Positions 12,493-19,289 of a stretch of DNA of 37,697 nucleotides are shown here, one piece after another (within the stretch, counting starts at the first letter, position 1; each line of letters starts with the position of its first letter). The notes beneath the pieces were generated by a model. The model searched no databases and was not told the origin of the DNA. It worked only from the letters and a program-made list of their open reading frames with translations. The stretch lies in the NCBI GenBank assembly GCA_017514845.1, contig JAFWIM010000226.1:1-37697 (forward strand), given 5' to 3'. The position numbers and the translations under genes are program-made. This DNA comes from Lachnospiraceae bacterium (lineage in GTDB: Bacteria > Bacillota > Clostridia > Lachnospirales > Lachnospiraceae).

Positions 12493-12972
12493 TTGAGCGA
12501 AGAAAACAGAGTAAGAGAATTGCGCAAGGCATTGAACTGCACACTCGATAAATTTTCAGAACCGCTTGGAGTGAGTAAGACAGCGATATCAAGAATCGAG
12601 AACGGTGAACGTACACTTACTGATCAGATGGCAAAAGCAATCTGCAGTGTGTATAGGGTTAATGAAACATGGCTTAAAAACGGAATCGGTGAAATGTTCG
12701 AGACTCGCCCGATCGGCGACGACCTGAAGGCGCGGATTGATTATTTTCTTCCGGATGAGAGCGAGACATTCCGTCTCAGGTTGGCCAGGCTGATCCTCAG
12801 CATGGATAAAGAGGACATGGCAAAGCTGGAAGCTTATGCAAGAAAGTACCTCTTCCCGAAAGAATCGGACACTGATGCTATTGATCAGAAAGTTGAGAGC
12901 TACCGCGCGGAGCTGGAAGCAGAGGTTGCATCTGAAAAAGCAGAAGCTTCACGGACTACAAAAGACGCTTGA
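12493..12972 (+). CDS. CI-type phage repressor (XRE HTH, no peptidase domain)
   Basis: This is a 159-aa protein with a TTG start 8 nt after AAAGGAGG; the ATG at 12442 lies in the promoter. Residues 1-65 form a Cro/CI helix-turn-helix (LDKFSEPLGVSKTAISRIENG). The rest is helical and acidic, ending in a coiled-coil-like tail rich in Glu/Ala. There is no LexA/S24 cleavage site or Ser-Lys dyad, so RecA-stimulated self-cleavage is not expected. Induction would need another route, such as an antirepressor. It is divergent from the early promoter and flanked by three matching operators. Confidence 0.88.
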   Translation: MSEENRVRELRKALNCTLDKFSEPLGVSKTAISRIENGERTLTDQMAKAICSVYRVNETWLKNGIGEMFETRPIGDDLKARIDYFLPDESETFRLRLARLILSMDKEDMAKLEAYARKYLFPKESDTDAIDQKVESYRAELEAEVASEKAEASRTTKDA

Positions 12973-12997
12973 AAAATCGCAAATGGGGGAAAGGTGA

Positions 12998-13564
12998 ATG
13001 ATGAGGAAAGCGATCGCCGCGATGGCGGCAATGACGATTTGTTTAACGGCGTGCGCAGCTCCTGCGTCGCCGAAAATTGAGACCGTTGAGGAAAAAATTG
13101 GAAATCTCACGATTCAAGCACCCATCGGATGGGAAAAGTCAACGGACGATAAAAGCAAGGAATTCACTCGTTACAGCTATTATGTGGAGGGAAATGATGA
13201 AACGCAGGCATTTCTCTCTATTTACTACAACAAGGATCCTAACCAGGACTTTTCTATTTCTGATTTTGATCCTTATTTTGACACTGATGCCATGAATGCG
13301 AATAGCGATGCTATTTATACTTATGACAGCATCAATGATGATTTTCTCGGGAATAAACCCATCCGGAAAGCGTCCGGGACTTGGTATAACGGGAAACTGT
13401 ATGACAGGACTTTCGTTATGATGTATGACGCAGACTGTAAACAAATCGCTGTCGAGTATAATTATCTGGATGAGCTGGCAGATCAGGGTTATGCAGACTA
13501 TGCCGACACTCTTTTAGACACAATGCAGCTAATCTATGACTATCAATATACAACGGCACAATAA
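12998..13564 (+). CDS. lysogeny-module lipoprotein
   Basis: This is a 188-aa protein with a lipoprotein signal: MMRKAIAAMAAMTICLTACAAP, with lipobox LTAC and lipidation at C19. The mature part is a compact alpha/beta domain (GNLTIQAPIGWEKSTD, FLSIYYNKDPNQDF, YADTLLDTMQLI), similar in style to small surface lipoproteins of Firmicutes. Placed directly behind the repressor, it is probably made in lysogens. Temperate phages commonly carry superinfection-exclusion lipoproteins here. That role is inferred. Confidence 0.82.
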   Translation: MMRKAIAAMAAMTICLTACAAPASPKIETVEEKIGNLTIQAPIGWEKSTDDKSKEFTRYSYYVEGNDETQAFLSIYYNKDPNQDFSISDFDPYFDTDAMNANSDAIYTYDSINDDFLGNKPIRKASGTWYNGKLYDRTFVMMYDADCKQIAVEYNYLDELADQGYADYADTLLDTMQLIYDYQYTTAQ

Positions 13565-13566
13565 AA

Positions 13567-13600
13567 AAGACCGCCCTACTGCAATAGAGCGGTCTTCCGG
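13567..13600 (-). terminator. hairpin with U tract on the minus strand
   Basis: AAGACCGC (13567-13574) and GCGGTCTT (13589-13596) form an 8-bp stem with a 14-nt loop. The run of six A's at 13563-13568 supplies a U tract for minus-strand transcripts. On the plus strand it can still end the lipoprotein message, but without U's it would be weaker. Confidence 0.6.
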
Positions 13601-13649
13601 GATGCAGTTGTCCGCAGCCCTTAATACTAAGACAGGTAAAATTATAACT

Positions 13650-13655
13650 GCGTCC
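13650..13655 (+). promoter_or_regulatory. probable integrase promoter -10 box
   Basis: TATAAT lies 33 bp before the chosen integrase start with GGAGG in between. A -35 is poor (GTAAAA/TAAAAT at 17-18 bp). The integrase could therefore have its own weak promoter rather than relying on the repressor transcript. Confidence 0.5.
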
Positions 13656-13687
13656 CTCTTATAATGCAAGCATGGAGGTTACTCGAA

Positions 13688-14797
13688 ATGTGGATACAGA
13701 AACGAGGGAATAAATACCGCTTTATGGAGCGTTATATCGATCCAATAACGGGAAAACAGCAGTATGTGACGTGTACGCTCGAAAAGGACACTCCGCAGTA
13801 CCAGCGCAGGGCGTCAGCCATACTGCAGGACAAGATCACGGAAAAGCTCCAGGCATCCGCGGCACCCGACAAAATTACACTGCAGACTCTCATGGATAAG
13901 TATGCAAAGTATCAGTCTGTGACCGTCAAGGAAACGACAGCTGTCCGGAACTCTTACCAGGCCGCGGCCGTTGGCAGGATCCTCGGCGGACAGTCCATAG
14001 TAAGCAGCCTGACCGCCGCCTATGTGACTGACAAGCTGATCAGCGCCGGGGAAACGCCGGCATGCACAAACGGCCGGATAAAATATCTTAAAGCTTGTAT
14101 CAGGTGGGGGTATAAGATGGACTTGGTTGAGTCTCCTGCTCTGGCCGACAAAATAAGTTATCTCCCGGACCCGGGAAGAAAGGAGAAACTCATGACGAAA
14201 TTTATGGAACCGGAGGAACTGCAGAAGCTGCTTGACTCGATGGATAATAACCGCTGGAAGCTCCTCACCCGTTTCCTTTGCCTCTCCGGGCTTAGGATCG
14301 GTGAGTTGATCGCACTGACTGACAAAGATGTCGGTGATAAGTATATCCATGTCAGCAAGACTTATGATGTCAAACTCGATAAGCTTCACGGCACTCCGAA
14401 GACTGATACATCGAACAGGGATGTTTATATCCAGAAAGAATTGGCTGACTGCATCCGGGAGATGAGGAAGGAACGCAGAATCATGCTCCTTGCTGCCGGA
14501 GCTTCATCTAATCTTTTTTACCCGGATGCTAAAGGCGGATATCTCCACTACTTTGCTTTTAATAAATACCTGGCGGAGAACTCCAAACGCGTACTAGGCC
14601 GGAAGTTGACACCGCATGCGTGCCGGCACACGATGACCAGCATCTTCGCGGCGCAGGGTGCGAGCATCGACACAATCAGCCGTAGGCTTGGCCATAGCGA
14701 TTCCGGGATCACAAAAGAGATCTATCTGCATGTGACAGGTGAACAGCGCAAAAAAGATGAGGCACAGATTGACAATATCCGCATGCTGAGCAGCTGA
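13688..14797 (+). CDS. int: phage integrase (tyrosine recombinase)
   Basis: This 369-aa enzyme is presumed to catalyse integration. The start ATG at 13688 is chosen because GGAGG is 9 nt upstream; the ATG at 13664 has none and abuts the predicted transcription start. An N-terminal arm-binding domain (MWIQKRGNKYRF, YIDPITGK) is followed by a core-binding domain (about 62-160). The catalytic domain shows R203 (LSGLRIGEL), K238, H310 and R313 (PHACRHT), H336 (RLGHSD) and Y346. Immediately downstream is the presumptive attP with paired direct repeats. Confidence 0.95.
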   Translation: MWIQKRGNKYRFMERYIDPITGKQQYVTCTLEKDTPQYQRRASAILQDKITEKLQASAAPDKITLQTLMDKYAKYQSVTVKETTAVRNSYQAAAVGRILGGQSIVSSLTAAYVTDKLISAGETPACTNGRIKYLKACIRWGYKMDLVESPALADKISYLPDPGRKEKLMTKFMEPEELQKLLDSMDNNRWKLLTRFLCLSGLRIGELIALTDKDVGDKYIHVSKTYDVKLDKLHGTPKTDTSNRDVYIQKELADCIREMRKERRIMLLAAGASSNLFYPDAKGGYLHYFAFNKYLAENSKRVLGRKLTPHACRHTMTSIFAAQGASIDTISRRLGHSDSGITKEIYLHVTGEQRKKDEAQIDNIRMLSS

Positions 14798-14801
14798 TAC
14801 C

Positions 14802-15043
14802 GGTAGCAAAATGGTAGCATTAATTCTTTTCTTTTGCGACTTCTGGCGACCGTTTTTATATTTTAGTACATCCCGGAAGACAGCGTAATTATCAATAAAT
14901 CCGCCATCATGTGTCTGCACGCGACCAGTGTATGAGGGTACACCGCCGGCACTAAATCGAAATCCCGTTTTTGTTGAATATATCAGCAAAAATGGGGTTT
15001 TTTAATGCTCAAAAAATAGAAATGGTAGCAGAATGGTAGCATT
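14802..15043. other. presumptive attP region with integrase arm-type repeats
   Basis: GGTAGCAAAATGGTAGCATT (14802-14821) and GGTAGCAGAATGGTAGCATT (15024-15043) differ at one base and each contains two GGTAGCA motifs. They bracket about 200 bp directly after the integrase stop. Paired arm sites flanking a core are typical of phage attachment regions. No core matching a host gene could be checked. Confidence 0.6.
14964..15003 (+). terminator. integrase terminator
   Basis: CCCGTTTTTGTTGA and TCAGCAAAAATGGG form a 14-bp stem with several G-T pairs and a 5-nt loop, followed by GTTTTTT. It ends the integrase transcript and separates it from the next operon, although it lies inside the putative attachment region. 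Confidence 0.65.
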
Positions 15044-15067
15044 TTGATCTAAATAAAAATGTTTACA

Positions 15068-15113
15068 TATTGCGCAATAAATGCTTGACATATTACGCAA
15101 TATGTGTTAATAT
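15068..15113 (+). promoter_or_regulatory. strong promoter with two palindromic operators
   Basis: TTGACA (15085-15090) and TAATAT (15108-15113) are 17 bp apart, close to consensus. A perfect palindrome TATTGCGCAATA (15068-15079) and a near-palindrome CATATTACGCAATATG (15089-15104) share the same core, their centres 23 bp apart. The second overlaps the -35 and spacer, so a bound dimer would repress. The small RHH protein encoded at the end of the operon is the natural candidate. Confidence 0.8.
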
Positions 15114-15154
15114 ATAATCACAGAAACAAAAGTAAACGCAAGGAGGACAAGGAA

Positions 15155-15469
15155 ATGTTTAGATTCACGGTACTCGGAAACAAAAAGGAAACTTATATCG
15201 ATGGAGTAACTCTTGAGAATGCAATCGCGAGATCTAAAAATGCATTATTCAGCGCCTGCACAACTTGCGAACACCACGCAGAGAACATCAAGATCTCAGA
15301 ACATCACGATGACGGTCAGTATCATGTCGTAGCATTTACCTACACGGATGCTTACACTGGCGAAGATGGAACGTGTCAAATTAAGATCGTTCGTGAAGGA
15401 CATGAATACACACCGATGCCTTCTCTCTTCCCGGCTATCACAAAGATGCTCGACGAAATGACGCTGTAG
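15155..15469 (+). CDS. small protein of unknown function, first gene of acr-aca-like operon
   Basis: The 104-aa product starts at the ATG 15155 behind AAGGAGG; an in-frame ATG at 15104 lies inside the promoter and is not used. The sequence is beta-rich with a short helix (TLENAIARSKNALFSA), a CTTCEHH segment and a long hairpin (QYHVVAFTYTDAYTG, TCQIKIVREG). No family is recognised. It has its own promoter after the integrase, like accessory morons. The presence of a downstream autoregulator makes a counter-defence product plausible. Confidence 0.75.
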   Translation: MFRFTVLGNKKETYIDGVTLENAIARSKNALFSACTTCEHHAENIKISEHHDDGQYHVVAFTYTDAYTGEDGTCQIKIVREGHEYTPMPSLFPAITKMLDEMTL

Positions 15470-15496
15470 AATGATTTAAACAAGGAGGATAAAGAA

Positions 15497-15694
15497 ATGA
15501 AGACAAGAGAAACGTGGATTGAAGAAGCCGAGAATTTTATTTACTGGATGAAAGAGGCCGGCAGGGAAAACGAGATTAATCTCGAGACCGTCCTTGAAGA
15601 AGTAAAGGACGGATGGAGCGAAGACGTCAACTATGACGGCACTCCAGAAGAATACGCAAAGGAACTTTTTGATTATATTCAGGATCTTATGTAA
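15497..15694 (+). CDS. very acidic 65-aa protein, candidate inhibitor
   Basis: AAGGAGG precedes the ATG by 10 nt. About 19 of 65 residues are Asp/Glu against 6 Lys/Arg, so the protein is strongly negative. It is predicted helical, with WIEEAENFIYWMKEAG and PEEYAKELFDYIQDL. Small acidic phage proteins often mimic DNA or bind basic surfaces of defence nucleases. It sits between the 104-aa gene and the RHH regulator. No family is recognised; anti-defence function is inference. Confidence 0.75.
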   Translation: MKTRETWIEEAENFIYWMKEAGRENEINLETVLEEVKDGWSEDVNYDGTPEEYAKELFDYIQDLM

Positions 15695-15707
15695 GGAGGG
15701 CGGGGCA

Positions 15708-15902
15708 ATGGCGGAAAAAACCGGTTTCGATCAGAATGCATATATCCAACAGTACAATAAACAGAATTATGCGCGCGTCTGCTTGCAGGTTCCGCCGAAA
15801 ATTAAAGAGGAATGGCAGGCAAAAGCGAAGGCCGAAGGGATGAGCTTAACAGCATGGCTCATAAAAATGACAAGGCTTGACGCAGGAGCAGATAAAGAAT
15901 AA
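15708..15902 (+). CDS. ribbon-helix-helix regulator (Arc-like; Aca-like position)
   Basis: The 64-aa product starts at 15708 behind AAGGAGGGCGG. The C-terminal 40 residues show a ribbon-helix-helix fold: a strand ARVCLQVPP, a helix IKEEWQAKAKAEG, then MSLTAWLIKMTRLDA. Such proteins dimerise and bind short palindromes. Two matching palindromes lie at the promoter of this operon, so autorepression is likely. This arrangement, small genes followed by a small DNA-binding repressor, is that of acr-aca loci; antitoxin is the alternative, but the partner genes do not look like toxins. Confidence 0.82.
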   Translation: MAEKTGFDQNAYIQQYNKQNYARVCLQVPPKIKEEWQAKAKAEGMSLTAWLIKMTRLDAGADKE

Positions 15903-15973
15903 ACTAGAATAGTCTTCGGGGTCCCCCTGATGTGGATTTAAAAGTTAATGTTTAAAGTGGCATGCACCACGAA

Positions 15974-16004
15974 AAAAAGAGGAGGCGAAAAACCTCCTCT
16001 TTTT
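15974..16004. terminator. bidirectional terminator
   Basis: AAAAAGAGGAGG (15974-15985) and CCTCCTCTTTTT (15993-16004) are perfect complements with a 7-nt loop and U tracts on both strands. It ends the plus-strand three-gene operon and can also stop late minus-strand transcripts coming through 16400-16005. Confidence 0.9.
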
Positions 16005-16020
16005 GTATGTCTTTAAAAAG

Positions 16021-16240
16021 ATCAGCAGCAAGGATAGCATAAGGATATCCTTATGCGGAATTTTGAGATTAGCAAGGATAGCTTATGGGGGACCATAAGC
16101 GAAAAATCTCAAAACCTAATTCCGGAGCCCTTCCCAAAATTCCAAATCATAACTTCGCGAGCAGGGCGTGCGTATATACCGCACAACTTCGCAAGCAGGG
16201 ACTGCGTGCGCACAAGCTTGCTTTTTGGGAGATCCCAAAC
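16021..16240. other. dense inverted and direct repeats, probable structured 3' RNA
   Basis: GCATAAGGATATCCTTATGC (16037-16056) is a perfect 20-bp palindrome. GGAATTTTGAGATT (16057-16070) pairs with the bases at 16105-16123 around an inner hairpin GCTTATGG-GGGA-CCATAAGC (16081-16100). AGCAAGGATAGC occurs at 16027 and again at 16071. Farther on, ACTTCGCGAGCAGGG (16152) and ACTTCGCAAGCAGGG (16186) form a second direct repeat, enclosed by CCCAAAA and TTTTGGG (16133-16229). No ORF is credible. On the minus strand this would be the 3' untranslated end of the late transcript, before the bidirectional terminator. Confidence 0.65.
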
Positions 16241-16327
16241 CCCAGGATGCTTAAGAAAACCTTCATGTGATAATCATGTTGATTTCAAGACTTGACCAAA
16301 AGTTATCCTAAACTCTCCTACAACTAA

Positions 16328-16398
16328 CAACTAAACTTCCTCAACCAACAACTAAACTTCCTCAACCAACAACTAAACTTCCTCAACCAACAACTAAA
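16328..16398. repeat. 21-bp tandem repeat array
   Basis: CAACTAAACTTCCTCAACCAA begins at 16328, 16349 and 16370 with no visible difference, then eight bases of a fourth copy. It lies directly after the endolysin stop on the minus-strand sense. The exact identity suggests recent slippage expansion or a binding array. It is too short in unit and lacks spacers for CRISPR. Confidence 0.85.
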
Positions 16399-16419
16399 GA
16401 AGTAAATAAAGTAGTTTAC

Positions 16420-17667
16420 TTACAAAGTAACTGCTTTCCGTCCGAAAACGTCAGCCCAGCACTTTGGTCCCCAGACAGATCTATCGCCAAGATCTACGCC
16501 AACTTTTGCGCGTGCTTCCATATAGGCCGCAGCCGCGTGCATCGTATTCCCCTGCGCCTTACCGTCGAGTTTAAGTTCCTGACCGTCAGCTCCGCGGAAT
16601 CCTCTTCCTCTGAGTACTGTCTGCAGAACATAATCATCAGATCTGAAGACTCCCGCTTCGTTATAACTTACATTTCCGAATTCAAACATAGTTCCTGAAA
16701 ACTCCTTTTTCTTTTCTGAATAGTCGATGTAACAAAAGCCCATGATTTTCGGATCATCCCAGCTGTACGTTTTGACCGCACAACTGTCTCCGGAACGGTC
16801 ATACTGAGCGTTCGAAGTGTTTCCTTCGCCACAATCAAATGTGTGCTTTTCCTCGTTGATGGCAAGAACTCTTCCCATATGGGAGTGTTTAAAGACTACT
16901 GGCGCGCCGATGAGCGGCTTCGTTCCTGTCCTTCCGGCCTTTTTGAAAGCCTCAAAGGTTTCAAAACATGAATAACCACAGTATGAAGATCTAGTCATGT
17001 TCCAGTTGGACAGAGCTCTTTCAACGCCAAACTCCATAACTTCCATGGCAAACTGATATGTCGCGCACCATGCCTGATCCTGGCAGCCTTCCAACCCCAC
17101 GTTTTTAACGATAGAAGAAAAAACCTGATGGTTGTTGCCGGTCTCCGTATAAGGAATCTGTGCAAGTTCCCACTCGCGGTCGATAAGATTCTGCAAAGTT
17201 CCGCTCATAATCTCTCCTTTTTTCGTATACCCAAACGGATCACTTTTCTCGGTCGGGAAACAATAAAATGTGTATGTGCTGTCCCAGTCGTTATTTATAA
17301 CTGTCTTGTCTCTCTGGTAGGCAGATCTGTCACGCACGGCCCCTGTGCTTATGCTTCTAATATCAGAAAAGCAGTCGTGCTCATTGATATATGCAGGAAG
17401 CGTCCTGAGCCCTTCACAGAGGACATATCTGGTATAAAGACGATAAGTAGCTCCTGCGCTTCCGTTGTCCATCCAGAAAGCCGCTCTGGAGAACCAGCCG
17501 CTTTTACGCACGTACTCGTAAAGTGTCGGATACTTTGACTGCTGCTCAAAAAGATTAGCCATGAGTGACAGCTCAGCGCATGCTCCATCAATGCTGCCTT
17601 GTTCCTGGAGCGCGAGGTTGGCTAATCCGGCAATCTCTTCGGACGTAAGATCATACTTTCTATACAC
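16420..17667 (-). CDS. modular endolysin
   Basis: The 415-aa lysis enzyme has a GTG start behind AGGAGG. Residues about 8-60 resemble a SleB/cell-wall-hydrolase type domain (IAGLANLALQEQGS with a likely catalytic Glu). Residues about 175-320 carry a CHAP/cysteine peptidase-like motif: C201 in AWCATYQ, H263 in HSHMGRVL, then GEGNTS (280-285). The last 70 residues (LRGRGFRGADGQELKLDG, NTMHAAAAY) look like a peptidoglycan-binding repeat. Two catalytic activities plus cell-wall binding fit Firmicutes phage endolysins. The holin genes precede it. A strong terminator lies 20 nt upstream of the start. Confidence 0.82.
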   Translation of the reverse strand: MYRKYDLTSEEIAGLANLALQEQGSIDGACAELSLMANLFEQQSKYPTLYEYVRKSGWFSRAAFWMDNGSAGATYRLYTRYVLCEGLRTLPAYINEHDCFSDIRSISTGAVRDRSAYQRDKTVINNDWDSTYTFYCFPTEKSDPFGYTKKGEIMSGTLQNLIDREWELAQIPYTETGNNHQVFSSIVKNVGLEGCQDQAWCATYQFAMEVMEFGVERALSNWNMTRSSYCGYSCFETFEAFKKAGRTGTKPLIGAPVVFKHSHMGRVLAINEEKHTFDCGEGNTSNAQYDRSGDSCAVKTYSWDDPKIMGFCYIDYSEKKKEFSGTMFEFGNVSYNEAGVFRSDDYVLQTVLRGRGFRGADGQELKLDGKAQGNTMHAAAAYMEARAKVGVDLGDRSVWGPKCWADVFGRKAVTL

Positions 17668-17681
17668 GGTTACCTCCTACT

Positions 17682-17708
17682 AAAAAACGGGGAGCCGAAG
17701 CTCCCCGT
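17682..17708 (-). terminator. strong intrinsic terminator between holin and endolysin
   Basis: On the minus strand ACGGGGAGC-TTCG-GCTCCCCGT is a perfect 9-bp stem with a UUCG-type tetraloop, followed by TTTTT. It ends right before the endolysin ribosome site, leaving no room for a promoter between, so endolysin depends on read-through. Confidence 0.9.
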
Positions 17709-17717
17709 CCATCTTTG

Positions 17718-18083
17718 TTATTCCTCAGCGATATCCTGATTTTCAGAATTGTTTATCTTTCCATCATCCAGAAGATCCTTCACCTGCGCAAACCACATGT
17801 CAATTAATTCCATAAGGAAATCTTCTGAAATAAAGAAAAGCAGCCAACCAGGTAAGAGGCCGCGTGCTTTGCCGACAACGTATTTCAGTTTCTGCCGGCC
17901 TTCTCCTGACTTAAACATATGCTCTGCCTTAAGCATGTACTGATAGATCTCTGCACGAATCCCTTCAAGACCCTTCATCCGCGCGTTCTCGATGACAATA
18001 TACACTGTCACGATTACCAGCACGACAAGGATAAAGAGAAGTATCGGTGTAGGAACAGAATTAAGCGCTGTCCAAATATCCAT
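17718..18083 (-). CDS. LL-H-family phage holin
   Basis: The 121-aa protein has one clear N-terminal membrane segment (PTPILLFILVVLVIVTVYIVI, residues about 12-32). An amphipathic cytoplasmic region follows with the LL-H-holin-like pattern RAEIYQYMLKAEHMF, GRQKLKYVVGKARGLLP and SEDFLMELIDMWF. Holins of this type release endolysin at the end of infection. The ATG follows TGGAGG. The gene is adjacent to the endolysin. Confidence 0.8.
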   Translation of the reverse strand: MDIWTALNSVPTPILLFILVVLVIVTVYIVIENARMKGLEGIRAEIYQYMLKAEHMFKSGEGRQKLKYVVGKARGLLPGWLLFFISEDFLMELIDMWFAQVKDLLDDGKINNSENQDIAEE

Positions 18084-18113
18084 ATTATGCCTCCATAATC
18101 ATAAAAATTATTA

Positions 18114-18458
18114 CTACTTGTTACTTAAAAACTTGATAATGTCATTCTCGGCCTGCTTAAGAGAATCCGTATCATTGCCATCTATAGCATGTCGGAGAAG
18201 AGCATGCGTTCCCATCAGAAGTACTTTCATCTCTTCCTGAACAGAACTAATCTGTTCGGAATCTCGGTTTGCTTTGCGTTCCAGCTCCTTGATTCGGTTC
18301 TCGTGATCCTCAATTTTAGTGTCCTGTTCAATCTCTGGGCGTTTCAGGAACCCAACTGCTCTTGCAATCCAAACGAGAGCTGTTCCGATTATTCCGATGC
18401 CACCGCAGGCAGTGAGAAATATTGAAATGATGTCCTGCAATGAGTACATGGTCTGCAA
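18114..18458 (-). CDS. membrane-anchored coiled-coil protein of lysis module
   Basis: The 114-aa product starts with TTG because GGAGG lies 9 nt upstream; the ATG three codons later is too far. One membrane helix (IFLTACGGIGIIGTALVWIA) precedes a charged coiled coil (EDHENRIKELERKANRDSEQ) and a soluble tail. Such proteins are frequent beside holins in Firmicutes phages and may act as a holin partner or spanin-like tether; the role is inferred. Confidence 0.7.
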   Translation of the reverse strand: MQTMYSLQDIISIFLTACGGIGIIGTALVWIARAVGFLKRPEIEQDTKIEDHENRIKELERKANRDSEQISSVQEEMKVLLMGTHALLRHAIDGNDTDSLKQAENDIIKFLSNK

Positions 18459-18481
18459 TGGTGTCTACCTCCTATCGACAT

Positions 18482-18508
18482 AAAAAAAGAGATGCTTTTA
18501 GCACCTCG
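18482..18508 (-). terminator. intrinsic terminator after the tail genes
   Basis: GAGGTGC/GCATCTC with one G-T pair and a 5-nt loop is followed by seven U's on the minus strand. It lies between the carbohydrate-binding tail gene and the lysis cassette. Confidence 0.75.
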
Positions 18509-18543
18509 GCTTGTCTCTAGTTCTGCTCATTTGAAGATCTCCT

Positions 18544-18960
18544 TTACTCATTTACTTCAATCCAAGTATAGACACCAGGTGCACCCGGTTCCCATACGTT
18601 GCCATCAATGGAAGACTCCCATGTCTTGCCATTGTGCGTGACCCTGTCACCCTTCATATACGGATTGGTCGAATCCGGCTGTACCCATTCACCGATATCT
18701 GTACCGTCCTGTCCCGGAAGGATTTCCGCCCAGAGCGACGGAGCTGCTGTCGGTGTCCAAGCTTCCTGCGGCGTGTGATCCTGTAAGCACTTGTACAGCT
18801 TGCCGCCGTAGGTTACGCGGTAGCCGACTGTATAGCCGGGCCCGGTGGCGCTCCACGGGTTATAAAGGTCTACGCATTCAAGCGCCTGCTCGTCTGTCAT
18901 AAGGTTACGGGCGGTCTTGACAGCTTCGAGAGCATTTAAAATTCTTTCTTTATTCATCAT
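18544..18960 (-). CDS. tail-associated protein with two carbohydrate-binding-like modules
   Basis: The 138-aa protein has an N-terminal helical segment (MMNKERILNALEAVKTARNL). Two short modules of the chitin-binding CBM5/12 type follow: GYRVTYGGKLYKCLQDHTP with PSLWAEI, and GDRVTHNGKTWESSIDGNV with YTWIEV. These modules bind sugars through aromatic residues. It is the last structural gene and probably sits at the tail tip or on a fibre to help host adsorption. Confidence 0.8.
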   Translation of the reverse strand: MMNKERILNALEAVKTARNLMTDEQALECVDLYNPWSATGPGYTVGYRVTYGGKLYKCLQDHTPQEAWTPTAAPSLWAEILPGQDGTDIGEWVQPDSTNPYMKGDRVTHNGKTWESSIDGNVWEPGAPGVYTWIEVNE

Positions 18961-19289
18961 CCAAATACCTCCTCGAGCGCGTTAATAACGTCTTTTGCTT
19001 CGATATAGTCCTCAGCCTCATCACCGCTTAAAATGACCATGCTGCTCAGTTCCTCCTGCTCCTCGGGCGTGTGCTCGCGGTACTTTTTCTGTATCGTCCC
19101 GTCGACAATCTGCCAGCCGTCCTCGACTGTGTTCGCGGGCTGTACCGTTGCAACGATCGGGAAATACCCGGCTTCCGCGTATACGTTCTCCGGGATCTTT
19201 CCGGTGTACGTCCTGCCGTTCAGCTTGATTTTATCGGGAGCCAGTACCGGCCCCCCGTTCATTAATTTCGCATACTTAATATTGTTCAT
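18957..19289 (-). CDS. tail-fibre-associated hypothetical protein (110 aa)
   Basis: This is a beta-rich protein (KLNGRTYTGKIPENVYAEAG, FPIVATVQPANTV, GWQIVDGTIQKKY) with an acidic helical end. It resembles small XkdW-like or baseplate-associated proteins in length and context, but identity is not certain. It overlaps the next gene by 4 bp (ATGA). Confidence 0.65.
   Translation of the reverse strand: MNNIKYAKLMNGGPVLAPDKIKLNGRTYTGKIPENVYAEAGYFPIVATVQPANTVEDGWQIVDGTIQKKYREHTPEEQEELSSMVILSGDEAEDYIEAKDVINALEEVFG

Noticed and set aside
12998-13564. Toxin gene carried by the lysogen
   Set aside because: Only a lipoprotein signal and a generic domain are visible; no toxin motif supports it.
15104-15154. 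Upstream start of the 104-aa gene
   Set aside because: The ATG is inside the promoter spacer/-10; AAGGAGG serves the ATG at 15155.
16328-16398. CRISPR array
   Set aside because: Units are contiguous 21-bp copies without unique spacers and no cas genes are present.
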